A stretch of 64,000 nt of DNA from Aphelenchoides besseyi (lineage: Eukaryota > Nematoda > Chromadorea > Rhabditida > Aphelenchoididae). Below the pieces are notes generated by a model. The model was not told where the DNA came from and made no database searches. It worked only from the letters and a program-made list of their open reading frames with translations. Positions 24,826 to 35,745 of the stretch are shown here, piece after piece. The first letter of the stretch is position 1. Every line of letters starts with the position of its first letter. The translations under genes were made by a program, and so were the position numbers. The stretch is from contig JAMPIQ010000001.1 of the NCBI GenBank assembly GCA_024699855.1, positions 2,604,001 to 2,668,000 on the forward strand. The letters are read 5' to 3'.

Positions 24826-24936
24826 CTGCTCTTCTCTTCGCTGGTCGATCAACGCGCTAATACCATATACTGTTCACCCTTCAACTAGTATATGTATTAG
24901 CGCGTGGAATGACCAAACGGAGAAATCGAAGAGCAG
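24826..24936 (+). ncRNA. Candidate microRNA precursor hairpin
   Basis: About 111 nt fold into one long hairpin. The base is CTGCTCTTC pairing with GAAGAGCAG; TGGTC pairs with GACCA further up; near the loop CGCGCTAATAC pairs with GTATTAGCGCG and ATATACT with AGTATAT, giving an almost continuous 18-bp duplex with one bulged base below a 15-nt loop (GTTCACCCTTCAACT). A flanked lower stem, imperfect middle and strong upper duplex of miRNA length are the features of an animal pri-miRNA. Likely arms are near 24852-24873 (5p) and 24889-24909 (3p). I do not recognise the seed of a conserved family. The hairpin is equally foldable on the other strand. Confidence 0.55.
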
Positions 24937-25142
24937 ATTCCTAGTCCAACTACTCGAATCCTTTGACCGTTCCGTTTCCGTCCTCAGTTTACTTTTCAGT
25001 TTGTGCGAGTGTCCGTGGGTGTGAGCGGGAATGGAATAACGATTATTTTGATGTCAATCTGCTTTGTTTTTTGAACTCTGCAAAGACTAGTTGGTACGAA
25101 GATTAGACGAATCAAACGAACGTACACGCAAAGGCCTTCGAG

Positions 25143-25417
25143 ATGTATCAATCAGAAAGTAGGAACATCTCCTTTGTGTGAATGATCTGTTTGTTAACTC
25201 ACTTCAATTTCAGCTGTCGCAATCTTCTACAGATTACTTTCTGTGTCGTTTGTTGGAACCGCCTTTGCCGTCATTACCTTTAATCGGGAACTATGGGACA
25301 GGAGATCTTCGGTTGGTTGAATTGTTGGCTGTGAATAAGCTCTTCATGACTGAGCTGCTGGTGACTGCAGGACAGAAAGCTGCTCATGATCCGGAGAGTT
25401 CGACATCCACTTCTTAG
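25143..25417 (+). CDS. Small hypothetical protein, possibly two exons
   Basis: An ATG at 25143 (MYQSE) is followed by a possible intron (gtaggaac at 25159 to atttcag at 25214) and then an exon that is open in two frames. One gives FLCRLLEPPLPSLPLIGNYG ending at TAG 25415-25417, the other a short membrane-like TVAIFYRLLSVSFVGTAFAV that stops near 25320. The phase after the intron favours the second, giving about 40 residues. Coding status is uncertain and no family is recognised. Confidence 0.25.
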
Positions 25418-25758
25418 TGAGTCGAAATGAATTAGTTCGGGATCCTGTGTTGCTAAACTATCGGATTTATAGGTCTACTCGAAATTCCTGTGATCAAAGG
25501 TAATCAGCGATCTTGAATGAACTCAATCGAGTGTTTAGTTTCAACAAAATAAGTTTTGGAATTAATCAACTGAATTACTTATAGAACTGAATAATCATTC
25601 TTGTGATGACTGTTATTGATTGCAGGAAGTCTAGAATTATGGAGGCCTTAATGAAATGCCATTTGGTTTACAGCAACATGATTTGCATCTCAACAGAGAA
25701 CTGATTGCTCTGAATACCACAGAAGTCTAAGGGTTGTTGTTTGACTTAACTTCAAATC

Positions 25759-27192
25759 GGGTCTTTTGCTGTAGTCTCCCCCTCCTCAGTTGCACCTTTT
25801 GCTGTAGTCTCCCCCCCCCCTCAGTTGCACCTTTTGCTGTAGCCCCCCCCCCTCAGGAGTTCTTCTTTTTAAGTTAACAACAAGTTTATTTTTCAACAAT
25901 AACAACAACAATTGTATTTAATTTAAATCTATAACGTCCTCGCGCAATCGTATGTCGCGTTCCACAGCATCGCCACCATTGTCGTTGTCTTCGTCATCGC
26001 CGATCTCGCGCTCGTCGGGTTGTCCGGTCGATAATGGCCATTGAAGAGCAATTTCGGACCACAAATGGAAAAAAATGTCCGCGCCTGCAAATGTGCGTTT
26101 CCATAAAAACTCCGCGACGTAGTCGTCGTAGAATTGCGTTGCCGTTCCGAGCTCGCGTTTTTGTCGTTGTTTGACATCTCGCCAGAAGCTTTCAATTTGC
26201 TGCGTGTGAGTGCCGGTCTCGGGATTTACGAAGTGGACCGAGTGATTTACCTTCAGATGTGTGTATCCTTCGGGTAGACGACAAATTCCTCCATATGCAC
26301 GCCATTGATCAGACATGATCGTTGATCCCGCTTTGACGTGCTTTTGGATAATCGGAAGCAACGTGTCTGCACTTCGACAGTCGACTCGTTTGAGAAAAAA
26401 CGTTCGGTCGACTGTGTCCACTCCTCCAAACAACCACACGTTTTCTTTTTGCAATCTTCCTCTGTTGTACTTGCTGCAACAAAGTCGTATTGAGCGAAAA
26501 CGAACTCACCGTCGACTTATACAAGTCTCATCGATTTGGACCGTGTGGCCTGGGCCGCCAATTTGCACATCTTGTTTTAGTTGCCAATTAACACACAACT
26601 CTCGAAAATAGTTGCGATGATCGGTGATTGTATGCGAGTTCCAAGTCGATCCATCTGAACGGCGCATTTCGCGCTTGACAAGATCAACCGACGCAAGATC
26701 ATGCGCCCAAAAGTATGAAAACAAAAGACCTTAAAGACAAGCAAAGTGAAAAAATGAGCAAAAGAACGAACCTCCTTTGGATGTACTCGGCCTCCTTCAA
26801 ACCAGCTGTAATTTCGAATACCCATTTCTTTTCGGCATCGCTTCGTGGTGCATCTCCAAGTCGGAAGATCTTGAGCTCGACGTGCCATTCGCATTTGCAT
26901 CTTGTGTCTTTCGTCTCTCGGACATTTCGGGTTCCATTTCATTACGTTGAGTTCGCCAAGAATTCCAAGAACTGCTCATCTGGTTTACTAATCGCTTCGT
27001 ACACGTTTTTCAACGTCCAATTACGAAGTTGCTCCATTTTGAAAACTAAAATTAAAACAAATAAAAAACACAACCGGTTAAGATATCTTGACGTTCGTCA
27101 AAGTGTTCACCTTTTGCGAAGAAAAGGGGCGGGAGGAGGGGGAAAGGGGGGCGGAAAGGGGGGGCGAGGGGGGGGACTACAGCAAAAGACCC
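25759..27192. mobile_element. Merlin-type DNA transposon
   Basis: The 1,434-bp element has terminal inverted repeats GGGTCTTTTGCTGTAGTC and a perfect 8-bp target duplication TTCAAATC (25751-25758 and 27193-27200), which is the size typical of Merlin. Its single gene, on the minus strand, is an ISXO2/IS1016-like transposase. The left end carries three tandem copies of a unit built on TTTTGCTGTAG plus C-tracts and CTCAGTTGCACC. The right end has a long G-rich tract (about 27126-27177). It is inserted into copy A of a duplicated non-coding unit. Confidence 0.9.
25918..27037 (-). CDS. Merlin/ISXO2-like transposase, with two apparent frame breaks
   Basis: The catalytic half is clear. IDETCISRR joins KYNRGRLQKENVWLFGGVD across an intron (about 26514-26473). 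The catalytic acidic residues lie in VQIDETC, IMSDQWRAYGG and HTQQIESFWRDVKQR, matching the ISXO2-like triad. The N-terminal part has NPKCP and WRCTTKRCRKE, the Cys motif of this family, with upstream MEQLRNWTLKNVYEAIS from an ATG at 27037. Two joins fail by one base: near 26960, between the MEQLRN frame and the MKWNPKC frame, and across the putative intron at about 26772-26730. Either this copy is slightly decayed, or the splice sites are unusual, or the assembly has indels. The C-terminus is acidic. Without the breaks the protein would be about 330 residues. Confidence 0.8.
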
Positions 27193-27200
27193 TTCAAATC

Positions 27201-27773
27201 TAATCATAGGTTGGAATCTGAATGGAAAACAGCAACATGAATCGGTTTGAGTTGTTTCATCGATTAAGGTCTTCTGCAAGAATTGATGCTTGGTTATGTT
27301 GCTCGACAAATAAACATTTGGAGTCGTTGCTTGTTGTAGGTGAATGAAGATCGAACATTGTGATTTAGATGAATCATTTTGCAAGTTTCGGACAGTGTGT
27401 TCAATTTATAAAGCAATTAGCATTCTCCAGCCCAGTGATAGGAAATTCAACCACAATTAAAAGGGTGGTAAATATGTTGTGTCATGAAGGGTATTCAGGA
27501 GATAAAAATTGCTGTCTAACACTGTTCAATGTTGTCACCGTTCACAACCAAACGCCATACAGCTCCATCTTGTCGACTGAAACATTTGTTTTTGGTTTTT
27601 AACGATCTGAAGGACGATGGACTTTGCTGGTTTGGATAATCATCTAAAGTGTTGATTCACTTATTGAGCGCTTGTTATTCAAATTGAGACCAGAATTTGC
27701 ATATTTCAAAAATCGCAGTTCAAAACTTTTGTTTGAGTTCTCGACTTCAGTCACTCAGTTGACTTCGTGCAAG
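27201..27773. other. Repeat remainder and upstream region of the type I membrane protein
   Basis: The first 180 bases are block 2 of the duplicated unit. From about 27380 to 27773 the DNA is AT-rich with short frames lacking support (for example 27369-27602). It should contain the promoter and 5' UTR of the next gene. Confidence 0.4.
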
Positions 27774-29367
27774 ATGGTTGGTTCCAAGTTTTCTCTCTTT
27801 GCGACGATGGGCAAGAGCTTTGGCTCCGGTGTTGTTGTGTGGATGCTCATGCTTCTGGTTGCCGGTATGATCGAAGCGAAGTGCCTCGACGGCAAGTGAG
27901 TTTACGATCTGTCGACTGGAACTAACAGCTTTGAACTTTTAACAAAATCACCGGAGGCTGTACGGACTTGACTTTGGGTGTCAAAAGCAACTCCGCCGAG
28001 ATCAAGGCAACAATGAAGATCAAGCGAAGTGCCGGCGAGAAGTCATTCCGGTAAGATCTGTTAAAACAATCGATCTGATTGGTCGGCCATTTTTAGTGGC
28101 AACATCACGATCGGAAGTTGCACGATTGCTGGCACGTTTTCACCGGATGTTGAAAATTTCAATTCAGGTACTATCGAAACTCGTGTGCCAATTCGTGCGT
28201 TTTCAGATGGTGGTGACGCTTACAAGTCGCCGATCAACATCGTTGCAAATTCTGCTGGAGTGACGCTGCAACAAAACTCCAAAACTCCGATATCGGTTTG
28301 TTCGATTCCGCCGTTCAAACTTGGCGCCGATGGTAAAGCGGCCATTAACTTCTCGGTGCACATCGATAGTGCCGACTTCGTTGAATTCGATTTGGTTTGT
28401 TTTCTGTCCGTCATCTCAAACATGCAAATTTCAGGATCCAAGTATTCAAATCGTTTCGTCGAGCGAGGCCAAGACAAACTACTGGATTACCATCGGTATT
28501 CCAGTTGGAGTGGGACTGTGAGTTCAAGTCCAATCATCTGCTCTTTATTATTTTTCAGGATCATCTTACTGATCTTGTCACTTTCTGGGTTTGCATGGCA
28601 CAAGTGTCATAAGAAGTCGAAGGTAGTTTAGCGGCCTTCACATCAGTTGACCTTCTTTCCAGAAACAAGAAACTCCGGCGAAGAACGAGAAGCCACTCGC
28701 GGAAATCGTCGTTGCAACATCGGCCAAAAAGGAAACTCCAATGGCGAAGAAGGCAAACGGTTGGGTGTATGCTCCGAATGCGGAAATGTAAGTTGTCTCA
28801 TTCATTCTCGTGATCAACAAACTTGTATCCAGAGCTCGTTCGTCGCGCAGTCGTGAGATTGCACGTCGCAAAAGTTTGCCGGGACGTCTCACTTTGCACC
28901 AAATCAGTCGCAAGATCCACCAGACGAACTCGGCCAATGCGTTGAAGAGGATGAAGGCAGCAAAGTCGAAGCGTGACGATTCCGCCAAGAAGCTCGCAGC
29001 GGCGCAGGCGAAACGCAAGAACACAATCAAGCTTTTGGAGCGCGTGAAAAAGGAGTTGGTGGACGCAAAGGAGGCGCTTGATAGAAAAATGAAGGTCAGT
29101 GCGGAAATTGCGGCTTTGGATGCGACCACTCCACAAGTCCAATCCAAGTCGCTCAAACTCGGACCTACTCAATCGGAGACTGCAACTGCTCGCGAAATCT
29201 CACCCCGTGCCACAACTCCTCAAGCAACTACGTCGCAAACAAAGACCATTCAAACAACCACGACTCGTGCAACAACTGATGTCACAACCGATGCCACGAC
29301 CGAAGCAACGACCGAAGAGCCAACTACGGCAGCACAAACCACTGACGACACTCGTTCCGGCATCTAA
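27774..29367 (+). CDS. Type I membrane protein with coiled-coil and Thr-rich cytoplasmic tail
   Basis: Spliced product of about 400 residues from ATG 27774. A signal peptide is evident (VVVWMLMLLVAGMIEAKC). The ectodomain has few cysteines, including GSCTIAGTF and ISVCSIPPF, and looks like a beta domain. One membrane span follows (WITIGIPVGVGLIILLILSL, about 28490-28590), then HKCHKKSK. The cytoplasmic part is Lys/Arg/Ala-rich and helical (28830-29095, e.g. KRMKAAKSKRDDSAKKLAAA). The last 65 residues are dominated by Thr with ATT and TTT repeats (29200-29360). The first intron seems to use a GC donor (GACG/gcaagtgag) and acceptor ccggag, because GT donors do not keep frame. No family recognised; the layout suggests a nematode-restricted surface protein. 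Confidence 0.65.
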
Positions 29368-29417
29368 TCTCCACTCATTTCAGTTCTGTTGTTCTTTCCA
29401 AATGGGCGAATAAACTT

Positions 29418-29755
29418 TTATCCGAGTGTTGGGAATGATCTATAAGTGAGTGTTTGAAAAAGAATACAAGCGAGTACTCGTGTTTTTGATTTACTGGAAA
29501 TTTGACGAGCTGAAGTTGACCGGAAACAATCGATACCATGATTGTTGAGAGTTGCCTGTAACTTGTCGATTAGTTGCAAGTGACGATTGAGTGTTTTCTC
29601 GTTCATTGAAAAGAATAGGTCGTCTGAGAGTAGACGTCGAGTGATTTCTTGCACCGATTGTTCAGAATCACTCGATCGCACTAAACTCCGACCAATAGTT
29701 CAACTGGTGATTTCAACGTTTAGATCTGTTCGGTGATTTGAAGGAGGTGTTGGAG
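29418..29755 (-). CDS. Possible small exon pair, hypothetical
   Basis: A minus-strand frame (29681-29418) encodes an amphipathic helix, EITRRLLSDDLFFSMNEKTL and LQLIDKLQATLNNHGI, ending SFPTLG with a stop. It has no ATG; an acceptor gagtttag at about 29684 and a possible donor AAAC/gttgaa at about 29722 allow an upstream exon (LYLLSNTSFKSPNRSK). The gene would converge on the type I membrane protein at 29367. No family recognised. Confidence 0.3.
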
Positions 29756-29766
29756 AGTAAATACAA

Positions 29767-30191
29767 GTCGAAATGAATTAGTTCGGGATCCTGTGTCGCT
29801 AAGCTATCGGATTTATAGGTCTACTCAAAAGTCTTGTGATCAAAAGTAATCTGAAATTTTGAGTGGAATCGATCCAAGGCTTAGTTTTGGATTGATCAAA
29901 GCTTTTAGAACCGTGAGTAGATATCGGAGAGTTTTACAGAACAAGTAGTTATGAACAAATCAGAGAATCTTAATTGATGTCTGTTGTGCCTGAACAACTG
30001 GATAATTGTTATTGCTGGTTATTGTTCTTGTAGGAAGCTCATACTTGAACAGAGTTGAAAAAGAATCAGTTTGAGTTGTTCCATCGATTAAGGTCTTCCG
30101 CAAGATTGATGCTCGGTTATATCTTTCGACAAACAAACACTTGGAGTCGTTGATTGTTGTAGTAGAATGGAAGATCGAACACAAATCATTC
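29767..30191 (+). repeat. Duplicated non-coding unit, copy B (uninterrupted)
   Basis: Matches copy A at 25421-27378: GTCGAAATGAATTAGTTCGG at 29767, then TCGGATTTATAGGTCTACTC, and later GTTTGAGTTGTTCCATCGAT at 30069 with CTTGGAGTCGTTG and GAAGATCGAACAC. The interior is more diverged. It lacks the Merlin element and so approximates the pre-insertion state. Confidence 0.7.
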
Positions 30192-30654
30192 GCCCTTGAG
30201 AGATTAAAGCATCCTGGAACCATGAAGTACTGAACTCATTTCTACAGATTTTGAAGTCGGGCAGCTGACATTCAATTAAGATAACAGTATTTTAAGTCGT
30301 TACAAATGAGTGTGTTTCATATTGAATTAAAAAAGAATAAATCACAGATGTTATTGAGCAGTTAACAAACTTAACATTTTAATTCATTCGTTAATCCACT
30401 AAGATTCCGAAGAAATAAAAGATTCGTCTTCAATGAAAATCTGTTTATTAGCAAAACAAGTTCAAGTGTGCGGGATACAATAATTGGGAAATGAGTGATA
30501 AAAAAAGTCCAACTGTCGACTAGTCACTAGAGACAAGCCAACAGCCGGACCTTCGTTTTTAGTCCAACTGCTGACTCGTCGTGAAAGTCAACAATCGGAC
30601 TAAAGTCTGTATGTAGAGGATACAATAATGAAGTGGACGAAAACAGATTCATCC
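30192..30654 (-). terminator. Region 3' of the 28S gene with repeated motifs
   Basis: Beyond the 28S 3' end, AGTCCAACTGTCGACTAGTC (30506) is repeated as AGTCCAACTGCTGACTCGTC (30561), and a shorter CAACAATCGGACTAAAGTC follows. Repeats just past 28S are often RNA polymerase I terminator elements; that role is inference. The rest is AT-rich without ORFs. Confidence 0.35.
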
Positions 30655-31068
30655 GATCAAAGGGTAGTCTCAACAGATCGCAGTGTAAAGACTGCTCTGC
30701 TGCTTACAACCCCTTGACCAGTAGTCAAGTCGTATTCAAGCGATCTTGCACCCCGACATTACACCACACAAAGTCGTATGGAATCGACAACCAAGCGGTA
30801 GTTAAACCACGAGGCAAGGCCAACTATGGGGTTTGAGCTACGCCGCACGCGAGTGCAACGCATAAGAGTACCGCCCGACACCGGGGCACGAGAGTATTGT
30901 CAACCTGACTAGACGGGCTTCCAACTTAGAGGCATTCAGTTGTAATCCCCCAGATGGTAGCGTCGCACCAGCGTCCGATCGGACGAGCGCATAAACCAAT
31001 TGTCTGAACCTGCTGTTCCTCTCGTACTAAGCAGGATTACTATTGCAACAACGAATTCGACAGTAGGA

Positions 31069-31115
<47 letters not shown>

Positions 31116-31157
31116 ATTAGTGGGTGAACAATCCAACGCTTTGCGCATTCTGCTACG

Positions 31158-31195
<38 letters not shown>

Positions 31196-31218
31196 AACGT
31201 CGCTATGGACGCTTGGCT

Positions 31219-31265
<47 letters not shown>

Positions 31266-31633
31266 GTAAACTTTACAAATCAAAAGGATCGATAGGCCAC
31301 GCTTTCGCGGTCTGTATTCGTACTGGAAATCAAGATCAAGTAAGCTTTTGTCCTTTTACTCTACGTAAGGTTTCCGTCCTTACTGAGCTTACCTTAGGAC
31401 ACCTACGTTACTGTTTGATAGATGTACCGCCCCAGTCAAACTCCCCGCCTGACACTGTCTTCGGCGCGGGTCGTCCGTTCGCACGAACTTAACACCAAAC
31501 ACAAGCACACCGCGAAGGCGTGCGTTTCCCGTCTAACCGAATAAGTAAGGAAACGATGAAAGTAGTGGTATTTCATTGGCGTGCCGAAACACTCCCACTT
31601 ATGCTACACCATGCATGATTCTTCACAAAGTCA

Positions 31634-31671
<38 letters not shown>

Positions 31672-31678
31672 GTCTTTG

Positions 31679-31718
<40 letters not shown>

Positions 31719-31751
31719 TTAGGGACAGTGGGAATCTCGTTAATCCATTCG

Positions 31752-31829
<78 letters not shown>

Positions 31830-33931
31830 AATCAAATTTCCTTAATATAACATTCAGAGCACTGGGCAGAAATCAGAGACGGTCAACGTCTTTCGAAGAC
31901 CATCCGTCTCCTCTGTTTTAATTAGACAGTCGGATTCCCCGAGTCCGTACCAGTTCTAGATACGCTCGTTAAGCGTCTACCGCAACTCGCCGACAACCGC
32001 GAAGCCGTCGGGAGCGAAGCCGAAGCCTTCCACCGTCGGACCACGCCACTAGCCCACGCGGTCTTGCGACCACGCAGTCACGGACGCATTCCAACGGCCT
32101 CACGCAACGACCCGATAGACCCGAGCTCTAGAGCCAATTCTTTTCCCAAAGTTACGAATCTAATTTGCCGACTTCCCTTATCTACATTATTCTATCAACT
32201 AGAGGCTGTTCACCTTGGAGACCTGCTGCGGATATTGGTACGAACGAGCGAGAAATTCATCGAGCCTCCCCTGCCTTTTCACGGACCACATGAAGCACTC
32301 GGAATGGCGCCGTAACCGCGCCACTCTACAACCCCAACAACCATATCTCCGGATGAACCGATTCCATGGTCACGCGAGTTTAAACCAGAAAAGAGATCTC
32401 TGGTCCGGGCCTCATGCAGCGTCGACAGGTTCGTTTGCGTTGCCGCGCTCGTCGACGCCGAAGCGACGACATCTCCTCGTCTCGATGCGGGAATATTAAC
32501 CCGCTTCCCTTTCGGCACACGCGACGCAATCCACAAGTGGAAGTTGAACGTCGCCACTTCAAAACCAGCCTTAGCCTGTGCCTTAGGATCGATTAACCCA
32601 CGTACAATCACTGTGCACGCGGAACCCTTCTCCACTTCAGTCTTCAAGGATCTCACTTGAATATTTGCTACTACAACCAAGATCTGCACTCGTGACGGCT
32701 CCAGTCGAGCTCACGCTCCGCACCTTCGACGCCATCACGACAACCTTCCTACTCGTTGAGAGATTGGGCACCATCTCAAACAACGGCCGAGTATAGGTCC
32801 TCCGCTCCAGCGCCATCCATTTTCAGGGCTAGTTGCTTCGGCAGGTGGGTTGTTACACATTCCTTAGCGGTTTCCGACTTCCATGGCCACCGTCCTGCTG
32901 TCTATAGCAACCAACACCTTTTATGGGGTCTAATGAGCGGAGAGTCTGGCACCTTAACTCGGCGTTTGGTTCATCCCACATCGCCAGTTCTGCTTACCAA
33001 AAATGGCCCACTTGGAGCACATGCAATCAAAGTCGCGTGTTCAAATCGAGAAACACCGACATCATAACCATTTAGAGTATGAGAATAGTTTGAGAATAAT
33101 ACATCCCAATGACTCTAATCGTTCGCTTTACCGAGTATATCTGCTTCGATTGTGCACCAGCTATCCTGAGGGAAACTTCGGAAGGAACCAGCTACTAGAT
33201 GGTTCGATTAGTCTTGCGCCTATACCCAAATCAGACGATCGATTTGCACGTCAGAACCGCTTCGGACTTCCACCAGAGTTTCCTCTGGCTTCATCCTGTT
33301 CGGGCATAGTTCACCATCTTTCGGGTCTCAAAGCGTACGCTCAACCTCCGCAACAGAACAAGTCCTAGTCACGGGGCGATGTTGCGCGCCGGACGTCGAA
33401 ACGCCCAACGCTCACATCGTCGACATCCAATGTCTCACTTTCATTACGCCTTTGAGTTTCGCAGCTCAATGACTCGCGTACACCTTAAACTCCTTGGTCC
33501 GTGTTTCAAGACGGGTCGATGGGGTGACCGACTATACACCGAGTCGAGTGCCGGGGCAACGAACGCCGATCGTAGGCCGCGGAAAACGGAAGACACATGT
33601 GCCATCCGCAACCACAACTCACAACCGACGCCCATCGCGAATTCACCCGCACTCCACAACAGCGAGCCAACATCACCTGCTATCCGAACGCACAGGATTC
33701 TCGAGTCCGAAAACCCGAGTCCTCTATACGCCCTTCCGGCAGCGACATCGACCCACTCGGCGCACTCCGCACGCAAATGCATCCAACGAACACAACAACA
33801 ACACTCCTAGACAACCTTGCGGAATGTCGTCGAAGCGATTGCAGTGTCGCGGGATTGAATACGCACAAGATACGTCAGCTCCATTCGCTTCCATTATATC
33901 GGTTTCACGTTCTCTTGCACTCTCTTTTCAA

Positions 33932-33964
<33 letters not shown>

Positions 33965-34300
33965 TGCTATCGGTCTCGTGGTCGTATTTAGCCTTAGGTG
34001 AAGTTTACCACCCGCTTTGGGCTGCGTTTCCAAACAACCCGACTCCCAGAGAAACGAATTCGTCGACGCCGTTCGGCCGTACTGGTGTGAAACCATCTGT
34101 GCAGCCGCTTTCCAGCGAAACTTGGACCAAACACACGCCGACGATGCTCGCTCTCCAAACGCTACACCGACACTCGTCCGTCAGAACGAGCGTCTTAAGC
34201 GCTGGGCTAGTCCCTTTTCACTCGCAGTTACTGGGGGAATCCTTGTTAGTTTCTTTTCCTCTGCTTACTGATATGCTTAAGTTCAGCAGGTGGTCATACG
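30655..34300 (-). rRNA. 28S (large subunit) ribosomal RNA
   Basis: Read on the minus strand, the gene starts near 34300 with the universal 5' region containing CTGCTGAACTTAAGCATAT and ends near 30655 after GTCGGGGTGCAAGATCGC and the conserved ACTGCGATCTGTTGAGACT. Internal conserved blocks are present in order, including the sarcin/ricin-loop region AGTACGAGAGGAACAGCAGG near 31030 and the peptidyl-transferase region around 31100-31450. Length about 3.65 kb is normal for a nematode. No intron or R1/R2-type insertion was seen. Ends are approximate. Confidence 0.95.
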
Positions 34301-34632
34301 CAACTCAGGTGGATTTCAACCAATCAAATGGTCAGTGTCATCAATCGCACTGCCGACATCCGAACAACAACTCGCAAAGACCTTCTCAATAACAGCCAAG
34401 CATCTCAATTGTGGAATCAAGTCACTCAAAGCCGTACAGATCAAAAGCCAATCGAATCATGTTCCTTGCACATGGACATCGTTCGAACAGTACTAACAAC
34501 GTAATCACAGGCATACTCCGAAGAATACGCCACCAAAGCGAACACGTCAACTGCATTCCGTGGGGAAGAGTCGACGATTCGATGGCGAAAACCATTACAC
34601 AATGCATTTGGCTTCCCTTTCCATGAAAAACA
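34301..34632 (-). other. Internal transcribed spacer 2
   Basis: Spacer between 5.8S and 28S, about 330 nt, with no conserved coding content. Boundaries follow from the rRNA ends. Confidence 0.8.
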
Positions 34633-34785
34633 CCCTGAGCTGCGTATGTCGAAGGGCAGAACCCGACGACGCAATATGCAATCGAAAACAAGGCACTCGT
34701 AATATCTGTAATTCGTGCTTTTTATTAACGCAATTCACTGCGTTCTTCATCGACCCACGAGCCAAGTGATTCACCGACATAACTT
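34633..34785 (-). rRNA. 5.8S ribosomal RNA
   Basis: On the minus strand, CACTTGGCTCGTGGGTCGAT followed by GAAGAACGCAGTGAATTGCG is the hallmark of 5.8S. It lies between ITS1 (about 34786-35072) and ITS2 (about 34301-34632). Ends are estimated from the expected length. Confidence 0.93.
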
Positions 34786-35072
34786 GCTCGATTAGTTGGC
34801 ATTGAACGAATTGAAAATGGGTTGTTGGTTCTGGGTGCCCGACCGGGTCATCAACTCTAACACCGCCGAAGCGGTGTCTACTATTGGACATCGTCGCAGC
34901 CACGGACGTGGAACACAACTGCTCAATCCAACATAGAGGCCCAGAGAAGCCGTTTGTGAAAACTGAAAAATCTCATTGAAGAGACCAGCGATCGGGAAAT
35001 ACCGAGTGCTTCACGACGACCGTCGAATATCCGCACCACGGCACTCCCAACTCGATTGTTTGCTTCGATACC
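34786..35072 (-). other. Internal transcribed spacer 1
   Basis: Spacer between 18S and 5.8S, about 287 nt. Boundaries follow from the conserved 18S 3' end and 5.8S start. Confidence 0.8.
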
Positions 35073-35220
35073 TGATCTTGCAGCAGGTTCACCTACTGCA
35101 ACCTTGTTACGACTTTTCCCCGGTTCAAGCCGTTGCGATTAAGCCACTTTCCAGCAAACGACATGCCGAAACATGAGCGAACGCCGGTCCGTGGATTTCT
35201 CGAAACAAACTCAGTCCCGG

Positions 35221-35257
<37 letters not shown>

Positions 35258-35698
35258 ATCAATGCGAGTTGATGACTCGCATTTACTTGGAATTCCTCGT
35301 TCATGAGTGAAAATTTCAACACTCAATTCCAGCCATAATAATATCTCAACTGTTTGCCATCTCCTCTCGGAGTAGGACAATCACGCTGATACCACCATTG
35401 TAGCACGCGTGCGGCCCCGAACATCTAAGGGCATCACAGACCTGTTATTGCGCCATTTCTTGAGGCTAAGAACCACGAATCCCGCTAAGAAATGATCGTC
35501 GACAAACGAATCAATCGACGCACTAGTTAGCAGTCGGCGTCTCGCTCGTTATCGCAATAAAGCAGACACTTCGTTAGCACGAACTAAGAACGGCCATGCA
35601 CCACCATCCACCGAATCATGAAAGAGCTATCGGTCTGTCAATCCTCACGATGTGCTGGCCGGGTGAGGTTTCCCGTGTTGAGTCAAATTAAGCCGCAA

Positions 35699-35745
<47 letters not shown>

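Larger units (their letters stand above)
25421..27378 (+). repeat. Duplicated non-coding unit, copy A (split by a Merlin element)
   Basis: Two blocks match a second locus at 29767-30191 in the same order and orientation. Block 1 begins GTCGAAATGAATTAGTTCGG at 25421; block 2 begins GTTTGAGTTGTTTCATCGAT at 27245 and ends near GAAGATCGAACA at about 27355. Removing the Merlin transposon leaves about 515 bp, similar to the 425-bp copy B. The segment between the blocks is more diverged. No ORF is conserved between copies, so this is a dispersed repeat or a non-coding gene duplicate. Confidence 0.7.

Noticed and set aside
31000..34300. Possible R1/R2-type insertion in 28S
   Set aside because: Conserved 28S blocks run on without a break, and no reverse-transcriptase sequence is present.
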